This document shows positions 25,658 to 34,426 of a stretch of 64,000 bases of DNA, piece by piece. Numbering within the stretch: position 1 is the first letter of the stretch; the number at the start of each line of letters is the position of its first letter. The position numbers were made by a program, and so were the translations under genes. Source of the DNA: Rhizobium sp. AQ_MP (GTDB taxonomy: Bacteria; Pseudomonadota; Alphaproteobacteria; Rhizobiales; Rhizobiaceae); the NCBI RefSeq assembly GCF_014237835.1, contig NZ_JACJVI010000001.1, positions 310,001 through 374,000 on the forward strand, written 5' to 3'. The notes beneath the pieces are model-generated. The model was not told the origin of the DNA. It saw only the letters and a list, made by a program, of their open reading frames with translations, and made no database searches.

Positions 25658-26914
25658 ATGCAGGACGATAGGGGTGACGGCTGGCGCGACGATCTCCGAC
25701 GCGTGCTTTCGGCCTGGGTCTATATTCTTGCGGCCGCTGTTCTCTCGATAACTGCCTGGGCCACCGGAGCAGCGACCGGTTACGCAGTCATCCTGTTTGT
25801 CCTGCTGTTCTTGCTGGTGGTGTTTCGACAACTGCCGGGAGAGGAGGTACCCACCACCGCGCCGACTGCACCGGCGCTCCAGACGCCTGCTGCCGATCCG
25901 CTCCCGCTGATCCTGGCTTCGCTGGACGGGATCGACATGCCGATCTTCGTACTGAATCCGGAAGCGGAGATGATCGCCCAGAACCAGTCCGCAGAGAGGG
26001 TCTTTGGTGCCTTGCTCAGTGGGCTGCATGTTTCCACCCGCTGGCGGTCTCCTGGGATACTCGACATGATCCGCGAGACCACGGAGACTGGCGTGCCCGA
26101 CCAGATCGAGCATTCCGAACGGCATCCGTCCGAGCGGGTCTATATCGTCCGCGTCGCACAGGTCGATCCGGCCGTAACGTCGGGCGCCGACTACTTCCTT
26201 CTGTCCTTCCGGGATATCTCCGAGCTGCGTCGCCTGGATAGGATGCGCAGCGATTTCGTCGCCAATGCCAGCCATGAATTGCGCACACCACTCGCCTCGC
26301 TGCGCGGCTTCATCGAAACCATGCAAGGCCCGGCCCGCGACGACGTCAAAGCCAAGGACCGATTCCTCGCCATCATGCTGGATCAGGCGAACCGCATGAG
26401 CCGACTTGTGGATGATCTTCTGTCTTTGTCGCGTCTTGAGCTTAAGGCACATGTGCCGCCGGATCAGACAGTGGAACTGGCGCCGATCATCGGCCATGTC
26501 CGCGACAGCCTGGCTCCGCTGGCCGCCGAACTCGGTGTCGAAATACGCCTGGATCTGCCCGACGAGAAGATCGAGGTCATGGGTGAACGCGATGAGCTGG
26601 TTGAGGTTTTCGAGAACCTCATCGAGAACGCCTGCAAGTATGGACAGGATGGCAAGGTCGTCGAGGTAACGCTGCGCCAAGACGTCGGAGGCGCAACCGA
26701 AGTCAGCGTCAGGGACCACGGCCCAGGCATCCCCGCTGAACATGTTCCGCGTCTCACCGAGCGCTTCTACCGCGTCAACGTGGAGGACAGCCGCTCCAAG
26801 AAGGGGACCGGTCTCGGCCTTGCCATCGTCAAGCACATCCTGACGCGTCACCGCGCCAGGCTGATTGTGAAGTCCGAGATCGGCAAGGGAAGCGTCTTTA
26901 CCGTCAGGTTTTGA
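25658..26914 (+). CDS. phoR: Phosphate-regulon sensor histidine kinase PhoR
   Basis: The product has 418 residues from the ATG at 25658; an in-frame ATG at 25580 with GGGGAAG upstream would add 26 residues and cannot be excluded. Two adjacent membrane helices (about 18-55) are followed by a PAS domain, HisKA with His206 in ANASHELRTPL, and a HATPase domain (ENLIENACKYG, DHGPGIP, KGTGLGLAI). It phosphorylates PhoB when phosphate is scarce, through PstSCAB and PhoU encoded just downstream. It is separated from pstS by a Pho box, so the rest can be induced independently. Confidence 0.93.
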   Translation: MQDDRGDGWRDDLRRVLSAWVYILAAAVLSITAWATGAATGYAVILFVLLFLLVVFRQLPGEEVPTTAPTAPALQTPAADPLPLILASLDGIDMPIFVLNPEAEMIAQNQSAERVFGALLSGLHVSTRWRSPGILDMIRETTETGVPDQIEHSERHPSERVYIVRVAQVDPAVTSGADYFLLSFRDISELRRLDRMRSDFVANASHELRTPLASLRGFIETMQGPARDDVKAKDRFLAIMLDQANRMSRLVDDLLSLSRLELKAHVPPDQTVELAPIIGHVRDSLAPLAAELGVEIRLDLPDEKIEVMGERDELVEVFENLIENACKYGQDGKVVEVTLRQDVGGATEVSVRDHGPGIPAEHVPRLTERFYRVNVEDSRSKKGTGLGLAIVKHILTRHRARLIVKSEIGKGSVFTVRF

Positions 26915-26975
26915 CATAAAAGGCGCGTTCCCTGTGGTGCTCTTGGCGTAACAGATTGAAATAAAAACAAAATAT

Positions 26976-27004
26976 ATGTCACAAATGTTTCACCGAACTG
27001 ACAT
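26976..27004 (+). promoter_or_regulatory. Pho box with three PhoB half-sites before pstS
   Basis: Three 7-base units, each separated by 4 bases: ATGTCAC, GTTTCAC and CTGACAT. The 11-base periodicity and similarity to CTGTCAT match the PhoB recognition pattern. It lies about 100 bases before pstS, between phoR and the pst operon. Confidence 0.75.
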
Positions 27005-27102
27005 AAAAGCGTGAGCGTTGAGCCGCTAAGAACGCAGTCGCCGCTGCTTGGGAGACGCCGCAACGGCCGCAAAGACACACAAGCCCATTTCGGGAGATGA
27101 TC

Positions 27103-28143
27103 ATGAACGCTCTGAAACTTTCCGTAGCTGCCTTGGCGGCCTCCGTGGCCTTCGCCGGCGCTGCCGTAGCCCGCGACCAGATCCAGATTGCTGGTTCTTC
27201 CACCGTTCTGCCTTACGCTTCTATCGTTGCCGAAGCCTTCGGCGAAAACTTCGAATTTCCGACCCCGGTCGTTGAGTCCGGCGGTTCGGGCGCCGGCCGC
27301 AAGAAGCTTTGCGAAGGCGTGGGTGAAAACACCATCGACATCGCAAACTCGTCCTCGCGCATCAGCAAGTCCGACATCGAGCTCTGCAAGACCAACGGCG
27401 TGAACGACATCCAGGAAGTTCGCATCGGTTACGACGGCATCGTGTTTGCTTCGGATATCAATGGTCCGGAATATGCCTTCACTCCGGCTGACTGGCACAA
27501 CGCTCTCGGTGCCAAGGTCGTCAAGGACGGCAAACTCGTAGACAACCCCTACAAGAACTGGAACGAGATCCGCGCTGACCTGCCGGCCCAGCCGATCCTG
27601 GCGTTCATCCCGGGCACCAAGCACGGTACCCGCGAAGTCTTCGACACCAAGGTCATCGAAGCCGGCTGCGAAGAGAACGGCACCCATGAAGCTCTCCTGA
27701 CCGCCAACAACGGCGACAAGGACGCTGCCAAGAAGGGCTGCATGGCGCTTCGTACCGATGGCGTATCCGTTGACATCGACGGCGACTACACCGAGACGCT
27801 CGCTCGCGTCGACGCAAACAAGAACGGCATCGGCGTCTTCGGTCTCTCCTTCTACCAGAACAACACCGACAAGCTGCGCGTAGCCACCATGGGCGGCGTT
27901 GTTCCTTCGGTTGAAACCATCGCTAAGGGCGAATACCCGGTTTCGCGTCCGCTGTACTTCTACGTCAAGAACGCGCACCTCGATGTCATTCCTGGTCTCC
28001 AGGAATATGTAGAGTTCTTCGTTTCTGACGAAATGGCCGGCCCGGATGGCCCGCTTGCTGCCTATGGCCTCGTTTCCGACCCGGAACTCGCCAAGACGCA
28101 GGAATCGGTCAAGGCCCGCACGCCGATGGCGCCGCTGAACTAA
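27103..28143 (+). CDS. pstS: Phosphate-binding protein PstS
   Basis: The product has 346 residues with a signal peptide cleaved near AVA-RDQ (residue 24). The phosphate-binding loop QIAGSSTVLPYAS and the second SGGSGAGRKKLCEG loop are present. It binds periplasmic phosphate and feeds PstCAB. ATG 27103 is chosen over ATG 27097 because GGGAGATGA is correctly spaced only for the former. It is first gene after the Pho box, followed by an internal hairpin terminator. Confidence 0.94.
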   Translation: MNALKLSVAALAASVAFAGAAVARDQIQIAGSSTVLPYASIVAEAFGENFEFPTPVVESGGSGAGRKKLCEGVGENTIDIANSSSRISKSDIELCKTNGVNDIQEVRIGYDGIVFASDINGPEYAFTPADWHNALGAKVVKDGKLVDNPYKNWNEIRADLPAQPILAFIPGTKHGTREVFDTKVIEAGCEENGTHEALLTANNGDKDAAKKGCMALRTDGVSVDIDGDYTETLARVDANKNGIGVFGLSFYQNNTDKLRVATMGGVVPSVETIAKGEYPVSRPLYFYVKNAHLDVIPGLQEYVEFFVSDEMAGPDGPLAAYGLVSDPELAKTQESVKARTPMAPLN

Positions 28144-28154
28144 TCTGATGCATC

Positions 28155-28188
28155 GACCGGCGGCACCTTCGTGCCGCCGGTCTTTTTT
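28155..28188 (+). terminator. Terminator/attenuator between pstS and pstC
   Basis: A 12-bp perfect stem (GACCGGCGGCAC and complement), loop CTTC, followed by TTTTTT, placed 11 bases after pstS. Some readthrough must supply pstCAB, so it probably sets PstS in excess over the membrane components. Confidence 0.9.
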
Positions 28189-28209
28189 GCTGGGGAAATG
28201 GCGGGTAAC

Positions 28210-29670
28210 ATGGACGCGAGCATCATTATCCTTTGTATTCTAGCGCTTGCGGCACTCGGCTTCGTTCTGGGACGTCGGCAGGCTCTTTCGGTATCGGCGT
28301 CGAGCGGCAAGAAGTTGCACTCGCTTCCCGGTTATTACGGCCAGGTGATTGCTTTGGTCACGGCTGTTCCAGCCTTCATCCTTCTCGTTCTGTGGCTTCT
28401 CGTGCAGCCGCCGATCGTCGAAAGTCGCATCAGCGGCATGATCCCCGACAGCATCGTGCCGGAAGGCGGAGCCCGTAGCCTGGTAATGGCGGATGTTCGG
28501 CGCATTGCAGACGGTATGCAGGCCGTCGAGGCGCGCGCAGCAGGAGCCGGCGCGGATGTCGATGTCGAAGCCCTGGATGCAGAGAATATCCGTGCGCGAC
28601 TTGGCGAAGTCGGCATCGCGCTCGGCGCGGAAGTCCCGACGGAAGTCTTCGAGGCCGCCAAGGCCTATCGTGAACAGTCCGACTTCGGCCACCTTCTGAT
28701 GACCATCGCGGTTCTGGCTTTGGCAATCGCGGCCCTCCCCCTGGCCTATATCCGTATCAATCCGGATTTGCGCGCGCGCAACTTGAGCGAAAGCTTCGTC
28801 AAATCGATGCTGCTCATTTCCTCACTGGTCGCGATCCTGACAACCGTCGGCATCGTCGGCTCGCTGGTTTTCGAGACCTATGTCTTCTTCACCATGTATC
28901 CGGCGAGCGAGTTCTTCTTCTCGACCGTCTGGAACCCTCAGTTCCGCGGTGGGTCCGAACTTGGCATCCTGCCACTCCTCTGGGGCACCTTCTACGTCTC
29001 GATCATTTCCTTGATCGTGGCCGTCCCGATCGGCCTGATGATCGCGGTCTACCTGTCGGAATATGCCGGCCCGAACACCCGCAGCATCGTCAAGCCGGCG
29101 ATCGAAGTCCTGGCCGGTATTCCGACCATCGTCTACGGCCTTTTCGCGCTCGTCACGGTCGGTCCATTCCTGCGCGACTACTTTGCTCAGCCGCTTGGCC
29201 TTGGCACTTCCTCTTCCTCAGTTCTGACCGCCGGCCTCGTCATGGGCGTGATGATCATTCCCTTCGTTTCGTCGCTGTCGGATGACATCATCAACGCCGT
29301 CCCACAGGCCCTGCGTGACGGTTCCTATGCTCTGGGGTCCACCCAGTCCGAAACCATCAAGCAGGTCGTTCTTCCGGCCGCCCTTCCGGGCATCGTCGGT
29401 GCCATCCTGCTCGCCGCCAGCCGCGCGATCGGGGAGACCATGATCGTCGTTCTCGGTGCCGGCGCTGCGGCCAAGCTCGACATCAACCCCTTCGAAGCGA
29501 TGACCACCGTCACGGTGAAGATCGTCAGCCAGCTAACCGGTGACACCGAGTTCGCAAGCCCCGAGACGCTTGTTGCGTTCGCACTCGGCCTGACACTCTT
29601 CGTCATCACGCTCGGCCTCAACGTCGTCGCACTCTACATCGTCCGCAAATACCGGGAGCAGTACGAATGA
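28210..29670 (+). CDS. pstC: Phosphate ABC transporter permease PstC
   Basis: The product has 486 residues from ATG 28210 (28198 is an alternative). It is longer than the 319-residue E. coli protein owing to an N-terminal extension of about 200 residues with two extra membrane helices around a soluble segment, normal for alphaproteobacteria. The conserved permease core includes AGIPTIVYGLFAL and the ATPase-coupling loop LPAALPGIVGAILLAASRAIGE. The stop overlaps the pstA start by 4 bases (ATGA). Confidence 0.94.
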   Translation: MDASIIILCILALAALGFVLGRRQALSVSASSGKKLHSLPGYYGQVIALVTAVPAFILLVLWLLVQPPIVESRISGMIPDSIVPEGGARSLVMADVRRIADGMQAVEARAAGAGADVDVEALDAENIRARLGEVGIALGAEVPTEVFEAAKAYREQSDFGHLLMTIAVLALAIAALPLAYIRINPDLRARNLSESFVKSMLLISSLVAILTTVGIVGSLVFETYVFFTMYPASEFFFSTVWNPQFRGGSELGILPLLWGTFYVSIISLIVAVPIGLMIAVYLSEYAGPNTRSIVKPAIEVLAGIPTIVYGLFALVTVGPFLRDYFAQPLGLGTSSSSVLTAGLVMGVMIIPFVSSLSDDIINAVPQALRDGSYALGSTQSETIKQVVLPAALPGIVGAILLAASRAIGETMIVVLGAGAAAKLDINPFEAMTTVTVKIVSQLTGDTEFASPETLVAFALGLTLFVITLGLNVVALYIVRKYREQYE

Positions 29671-31019
29671 CCGATATGACCGCCATCGGAGCTCCCATGC
29701 CCGTAGAAAAGAAGTCCATCCTGACGGTCGACGAGCGCACGCGCCGCCGCAACAAGGCCGAAGCCCGCTTCCGCCTACTCGGCAAGGCTGCCGTGACCTT
29801 CGGGATCGTCGCCCTGATCGGCCTGCTCGTCTCGATCATGTCGAACGGCCTGTCCTCCTTCCAGCAGACCTACATCACGCTGGACATCTATCTCGATCCC
29901 GCAAAGCTCGACAAATCAGGCAACCGCGACTTGGCCGAAATCTCGAAGGTTTCGACCTTCGGCTATGCGCCACTCATCGAGCAGGCTATGGCCAAGAAGC
30001 TTGAAGAGAAGGGGCTGGCAGGCGAGGGCCTGACGCCGAAGGCGGCGGCTGAACTGATCTCCAAGGAGGCCCCCGCCGATCTGCGCCGCTTCGTGCTCGC
30101 AGATCCCTCGGTGATCGGCCAGACCTATCCCTTCGACTTCCTCGCCGGTGGCCGCATCGACGGCTACTACAAGGGTCGCGTGACGATGGAGAGCGCAAAG
30201 CTCGACCGCAACGTCTCCCCCGAACAGCTCGTACTCGCAGACAAGCTGAAGGAAGCCGGCATCCTGGTGACCAAGTTCAACTGGGCATTCTTCACGGCAC
30301 CCGACGCCTCCGACACCCGTCCGGAAGCGGCTGGCCTTGGCGTTGCGATCATCGGGTCCGCCTACATGATGCTCATCGTGCTGGTCCTGTCGCTGCCGCT
30401 CGGTGTTGCCGCCTCCATCTATCTCGAGGAATTTGCCCCGCAGAACTGGTTCACCGATCTCATCGAGGTCAACATCGCCAACCTTGCGGCTGTTCCCTCG
30501 ATCGTATTCGGTATCCTCGGTCTTGCCGTGTTGATCAATTTCGTTGGTCTGCCCCAGTCGGCGCCCATCGTCGGTGGTCTGGTGCTCACGCTCATGACGC
30601 TGCCGACGATCATCATCGCCACGCGTTCGGCGCTGAAGGCGGTGCCGCCCTCGATCCGCGACGCGGCTCTCGGGGTGGGTGCCTCCAAGATGCAGTCGAT
30701 CTTCCATCACGTGCTGCCGCTTGCCATGCCGGGCATCCTGACCGGTGCCATCATCGGCCTGGCACGTGCCCTCGGCGAAACCGCTCCCTTGCTCCTGATC
30801 GGCATGGTTGCCTTCGTCCGCGAATACCCTGCCGGTCCGCCGGATGGCTTTTTCCAGCCGGCCTCCGCCCTGCCGGTTCAGGTCTACAACTGGACCCAGC
30901 GCGGTGACCCGGCCTTTGTAGAGCGTGCATCCGGTGCCATCATCGTGCTCCTGGTGTTCCTGATCCTGATGAACCTGATCGCAATCATTCTTCGCCGCCG
31001 CTTCGAGCGTCGCTGGTAA
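29667..31019 (+). CDS. pstA: Phosphate ABC transporter permease PstA
   Basis: The product has 450 residues. Its first membrane helix (about 35-60) is followed by a soluble insert of about 160 residues, the DUF3333-type extension of alphaproteobacterial PstA. Then comes the permease core with [17 protein letters not shown] and [26 protein letters not shown]. It forms the channel with PstC. It is translationally coupled to pstC and lies 11 bases before pstB. Confidence 0.94.
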   Translation: MTDMTAIGAPMPVEKKSILTVDERTRRRNKAEARFRLLGKAAVTFGIVALIGLLVSIMSNGLSSFQQTYITLDIYLDPAKLDKSGNRDLAEISKVSTFGYAPLIEQAMAKKLEEKGLAGEGLTPKAAAELISKEAPADLRRFVLADPSVIGQTYPFDFLAGGRIDGYYKGRVTMESAKLDRNVSPEQLVLADKLKEAGILVTKFNWAFFTAPDASDTRPEAAGLGVAIIGSAYMMLIVLVLSLPLGVAASIYLEEFAPQNWFTDLIEVNIANLAAVPSIVFGILGLAVLINFVGLPQSAPIVGGLVLTLMTLPTIIIATRSALKAVPPSIRDAALGVGASKMQSIFHHVLPLAMPGILTGAIIGLARALGETAPLLLIGMVAFVREYPAGPPDGFFQPASALPVQVYNWTQRGDPAFVERASGAIIVLLVFLILMNLIAIILRRRFERRW

Positions 31020-31030
31020 GGAGCTCCCAG

Positions 31031-31840
31031 ATGATGAACAATCTCGCGACCAAGATGACCACGACGAAAGCCCCGACAATGACTGAAGCCAAGATCACCG
31101 CCCGCAACGTGCAGGTCTTTTACGGTGAGAAGCATGCCATCAAGGACGTCAATATCGACATCCGCCCCCGTTCGGTGACCGCCTTCATCGGCCCGTCGGG
31201 CTGTGGAAAGTCGACCTTTCTGCGCTGCATCAACCGGATGAACGACACGATCGCGAGCTGCCGCGTGGAAGGCCTGATTCAGATCGACAGTGAGAACATC
31301 TACGACACCAAGGTGGATCCGGTGCAGTTGCGTGCGAAGGTCGGCATGGTCTTCCAGAAGCCGAACCCTTTCCCGAAGTCGATTTATGAGAACGTTGCCT
31401 ACGGACCGCGCATCCATGGCCTGGCCCGCAACAAGGCCGAGCTCGATGAGATCGTCTCGACGGCTCTCCAGAAGGCCGGTTTGTGGAACGAGGTCAAGGA
31501 CCGTCTCGACGCTCCAGGCACCGGTCTTTCCGGTGGTCAGCAGCAGCGCCTGTGCATTGCGCGCGCCGTTGCGGTGAGCCCGGAAGTCATCCTGATGGAC
31601 GAGCCCTGCTCGGCGCTCGACCCGATCGCGACCGCCAAGGTCGAGGAACTGATCCACGAGCTGCGCGAGAACTTCACGATCGTCATCGTAACCCATTCGA
31701 TGCAGCAGGCTGCACGCGTCTCTCAGCGGACCGCGATGTTCCACCTCGGCAATCTCGTCGAGGAGAACGACACCGACAAGATGTTCACCAACCCGGATGA
31801 CCAGCGCACCCAGGACTACATCATGGGCCGCTTCGGCTGA
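31031..31840 (+). CDS. pstB: Phosphate ABC transporter ATP-binding protein PstB
   Basis: The product has 269 residues. Walker A is [19 protein letters not shown], the signature is LSGGQQQR, and Walker B is [13 protein letters not shown], with His in [15 protein letters not shown] and YFG-type N-terminal elements are PstB-specific. It powers phosphate import and signals phosphate status to PhoR with PhoU. The first two codons are both ATG, so the start may be 31034. Confidence 0.96.
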   Translation: MMNNLATKMTTTKAPTMTEAKITARNVQVFYGEKHAIKDVNIDIRPRSVTAFIGPSGCGKSTFLRCINRMNDTIASCRVEGLIQIDSENIYDTKVDPVQLRAKVGMVFQKPNPFPKSIYENVAYGPRIHGLARNKAELDEIVSTALQKAGLWNEVKDRLDAPGTGLSGGQQQRLCIARAVAVSPEVILMDEPCSALDPIATAKVEELIHELRENFTIVIVTHSMQQAARVSQRTAMFHLGNLVEENDTDKMFTNPDDQRTQDYIMGRFG

Positions 31841-31886
31841 GCCCTGACGTCATCAACGGTCGAACTCAAATTCAAGGACGTTTCAA

Positions 31887-32600
31887 ATGGGCTCCACACA
31901 CATCTACTCGGCCTTCGACGAGGAACTGAAGTTCCTGATGCGCCGCATCTCTGAAATGGGCGGTCTGGCGGAACAGATGGTCGCCGAAAGCGTGCGGGCA
32001 CTGGTCAACTCCGATGCCGCGCTCGCCCAGAAGGTCATCTCGGACGACGTCCTGATGGATGCCATGGAGCGTGAAATCGGGGACAAGGCTGTCGTGACGA
32101 TTGCCAAGCGTCAGCCGGTTGCCTCTGACCTTCGCGAAATCATCGGCGCGTTGCGGATCGCCGCCGATCTTGAGCGCGTGGGCGATCTGGGCAAGAGCAA
32201 TTCGAAGCGCGTCGTGGCCATCCAGGCAACCGGCGTTCCGCGCAAGCTCGCCCGCGGCCTTGAGCACCTGTCGGATCTGGCCCTGGCCCAGCTCAAGGAA
32301 GTGCTCGACGTCTACACGACGCGCTCGGCCGAGAAGGCAAAATCGATCCGTGACCGCGACGAGGAGATCGATGCGATCTACACCTCTCTGTTCCGTGAAC
32401 TCCTGACCTACATGATGGAAGATCCGCGCAACATCACGAGCTGCACGCATCTGCTGTTCTGCGCGAAGAACATCGAGCGCATCGGTGACCACGCGACGAA
32501 TATCGCCGAGACCATCTACTACATGACCACCGGCGCACAGCCGGAAGGTGAGCGCCCCAAGGAAGATCAGACCGCTTCCGTCGGTGCGATCAACGAGTGA
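31887..32600 (+). CDS. phoU: Phosphate transport/signalling protein PhoU
   Basis: The product has 237 residues, an all-helical protein of two three-helix bundles, with metal-binding motifs such as EREIGDKAVVTIAKRQP and RIGDHATNIAETI. It links PstSCAB to PhoR and keeps the regulon off when phosphate is plentiful. It lies in the operon, 46 bases after pstB and 25 before phoB. Confidence 0.95.
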   Translation: MGSTHIYSAFDEELKFLMRRISEMGGLAEQMVAESVRALVNSDAALAQKVISDDVLMDAMEREIGDKAVVTIAKRQPVASDLREIIGALRIAADLERVGDLGKSNSKRVVAIQATGVPRKLARGLEHLSDLALAQLKEVLDVYTTRSAEKAKSIRDRDEEIDAIYTSLFRELLTYMMEDPRNITSCTHLLFCAKNIERIGDHATNIAETIYYMTTGAQPEGERPKEDQTASVGAINE

Positions 32601-32625
32601 CGTTGGCCAGCGAGGTTGGTGTTTG

Positions 32626-33309
32626 ATGCAGCCTAAGATTGCCGTGGTGGAAGACGAAGAGGCGCTCTCGGTCCTCCTCCGTTACAACCTTGAAGCCGAA
32701 GGATATGAAGTCGAAACCATCCTTCGGGGTGACGAGGCGGAAATACGCCTACAGGAACGGGTGCCGGATCTGCTGATCCTTGACTGGATGCTGCCGGGCG
32801 TCTCTGGCATCGAGCTCTGCCGTCGCCTGCGGGTGCGACCCGAGACAGAGCGTCTGCCGATCATCATGCTGACGGCACGCGGCGAAGAAAGCGAACGCGT
32901 GCGCGGTCTGGCAACGGGTGCCGACGACTACGTCGTCAAGCCCTTCTCGACACCGGAACTGATGGCCCGCGTGAAGGCTATGCTGCGCCGTGCAAAGCCC
33001 GAGGTTCTGTCCAGCGTTCTACGCTGCGGCGACATCGAACTCGACCGTGAGACGCATCGCGTCCATCGCAAGAGCCGCGAGGTCCGTCTCGGACCGACCG
33101 AATTCCGGCTGCTCGAGTTCCTGATGGCATCGCCAGGCCGCGTCTTCTCCCGTTCGCAACTTCTGGACGGCGTGTGGGGACATGACATCTATGTCGATGA
33201 ACGCACGGTGGACGTTCATGTCGGTCGCCTGCGCAAGGCGCTGAATTTCTCCAACATGCAGGATGTGATCCGCACCGTTCGCGGCGCGGGCTATTCGATG
33301 GAAGCGTGA
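32626..33309 (+). CDS. phoB: Phosphate-regulon response regulator PhoB
   Basis: The product has 227 residues. The receiver has Asp53 in LILDWMLPG, Thr in MLTARG and Lys in VVKPFS. A winged-helix OmpR/PhoB DNA-binding domain follows with LGPTEFRLLEFLM, SRSQLLDGVWG and RTVDVHVGRLRKAL. It activates the Pho box genes. The start at 32626 gives the family N-terminus MQPKIAVVEDE. As the last gene of the operon it is autoactivated through the pstS Pho box. Confidence 0.95.
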   Translation: MQPKIAVVEDEEALSVLLRYNLEAEGYEVETILRGDEAEIRLQERVPDLLILDWMLPGVSGIELCRRLRVRPETERLPIIMLTARGEESERVRGLATGADDYVVKPFSTPELMARVKAMLRRAKPEVLSSVLRCGDIELDRETHRVHRKSREVRLGPTEFRLLEFLMASPGRVFSRSQLLDGVWGHDIYVDERTVDVHVGRLRKALNFSNMQDVIRTVRGAGYSMEA

Positions 33310-33336
33310 AAGACATCCACAGTCGCGCATAAGGGG

Positions 33337-33370
33337 GCCGCGCGGGTGATCGTCGCGGCTCTTTTCTTTT
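33337..33370 (+). terminator. Probable terminator after phoB
   Basis: A 6-bp GC stem (GCCGCG/CGCGGC) with an 11-base loop, followed by a T-rich stretch (TCTTTTCTTTT), 28 bases after the phoB stop. The stem is modest. Confidence 0.55.
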
Positions 33371-33385
33371 GCGCGAATATCAAAC

Positions 33386-33409
33386 GAAAACAGGCCCCGG
33401 AGGGCCTGT
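33386..33409 (-). terminator. Rho-independent terminator after gcrA
   Basis: An 8-bp perfect stem (ACAGGCCC/GGGCCTGT) with a 4-base loop, followed on the minus strand by TTTTCGTTT. It is 36 bases after the gcrA stop. Confidence 0.8.
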
Positions 33410-33445
33410 CTGAAGTTTCTATCGTGCAAGCTTATTGAGTTGCAC

Positions 33446-33988
33446 TCAGCGGGCCGCCTTGCGGCGCTCGCTCACCGGCTGATAGGCGAGCTTTGCGTGA
33501 TAGGTGCAGTAGGGTGCGCTGTCGGCAATTTCGCAGCCGCAGAAGTGGAAGTCGTCCTTCATCGGGTCACCGATCGGCCACTTGCAGGTGCGTTCCGTGA
33601 GTTCCGTCAATGCCAGTCGACGCGAAATCGGCACGACCACGTTCAGCGGACGGCGAACTTCGACTTCCTCGTAGACCTCGATCTCGACCTCTTCCTTCAG
33701 CAGGGTTGCGCCGGCTGCTCGCGCCACGGTCCGCGTGGTCGGATTTGCCGCTGGACGGTTCTGCAGGGCCGCAGGACGCTGCGTCTGGGCCGGACGCTTC
33801 GCAGGACGGGCTGCAGACGAGCTGCCGCCGGCCTTGGCGCGGCCCGGAAGGTTCAGCCGGTGAACCTTGCCGATGACAGCATTACGGCTCACGCCACCGA
33901 GCTGTGCTGCAATCTGGCTTGCGCTGAGGCCCTCGGCCCACAGCCGTTTCAGTCTTTCGACTCGCTCATCACTCCATTGCACGTTCAT
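33446..33988 (-). CDS. gcrA: GcrA cell-cycle regulator
   Basis: The product has 180 residues. The N-terminal helix-turn-helix (WSDERVERLKRLWAEGLSASQIAAQLG, then SRNAVIGKVHRLNLPGR) is the GcrA hallmark. A variable Ala/Pro/Arg-rich linker follows, and the C-terminal sigma70-binding domain has TCKWPIGDP and FCGCEIADSAPYCTYH. GcrA works with sigma70 at promoters carrying CcrM-methylated GANTC sites. The intergenic region upstream of this gene is very rich in GANTC. Confidence 0.95.
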   Translation of the reverse strand: MNVQWSDERVERLKRLWAEGLSASQIAAQLGGVSRNAVIGKVHRLNLPGRAKAGGSSSAARPAKRPAQTQRPAALQNRPAANPTTRTVARAAGATLLKEEVEIEVYEEVEVRRPLNVVVPISRRLALTELTERTCKWPIGDPMKDDFHFCGCEIADSAPYCTYHAKLAYQPVSERRKAAR

Positions 33989-34023
33989 GCCGTTTCTCTC
34001 CGCCGCTCGCGTCTGTCATGGCA

Positions 34024-34287
34024 GAATCCGTCACCGTTGCCTCGGATAAATCCGAAGCACAACCGCCTCGATACTGTCGGTGAGCACTTCCGCCGCATGC
34101 AATCTATTAATGAAATTTAACCTAGTGGCACGCTGACTCCGTGACAAGAGTCGCGGGAATCATCTGGAATCGATTTCTCGGTTTTCCCCAACTTGCTTCC
34201 CGAGTGAGTCAAGTATGCAACAGGTGGAATCTTGTTCCGCACGCTCTTGACGCGAGTGGTCCAAATCCGCGCCTACCCAAGCGATTC
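34024..34287. promoter_or_regulatory. GANTC-dense intergenic region between gcrA and argD
   Basis: The 438-base gap 33989-34426 separates divergent gcrA and argD and holds no gene I can support. GANTC, the CcrM methylation site, occurs at 34024, 34135, 34148, 34157, 34167, 34206, 34227 and 34283: eight in 264 bases, six of them within 97. About one in 256 is expected by chance. A near CtrA box (TTAA-N6-TTAA, 34107-34120) sits among them, with AATCGATT at 34168-34175. The gap also holds a plus-strand hairpin terminator (34316-34360) and a TTGACA at 34300. Confidence 0.7.
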
Positions 34288-34315
34288 CTCCGGAATTCAT
34301 TGACATCGCAGGGTG

Positions 34316-34360
34316 AAATGCCGATAGTGCCGGCGCCGCCGCGAGGCGGCATTTTTAATT
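34316..34360 (+). terminator. Plus-strand hairpin with T-run upstream of argD
   Basis: Inner stem GCCGCC/GGCGGC (34335-34340 and 34345-34350, loop GCGA), or an alternative outer stem AAATGCCG/CGGCATTT (34316-34323 and 34347-34354), followed by ATTTTTAATTTTT. No annotated plus-strand gene ends here. It therefore terminates an unannotated short transcript or acts in the argD leader. Confidence 0.65.
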
Positions 34361-34426
34361 TTTCTTGGGCCTCCTGCAGGCCGCACCGTCCCTTGTGACG
34401 GATCGTCGAGAAGGATCGTGACAGCC

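Noticed and set aside
34107..34120. CtrA box in the gcrA upstream region
   Set aside because: The spacing is TTAA-N6-TTAA, one base short of the consensus, so it is mentioned but not claimed as a site.
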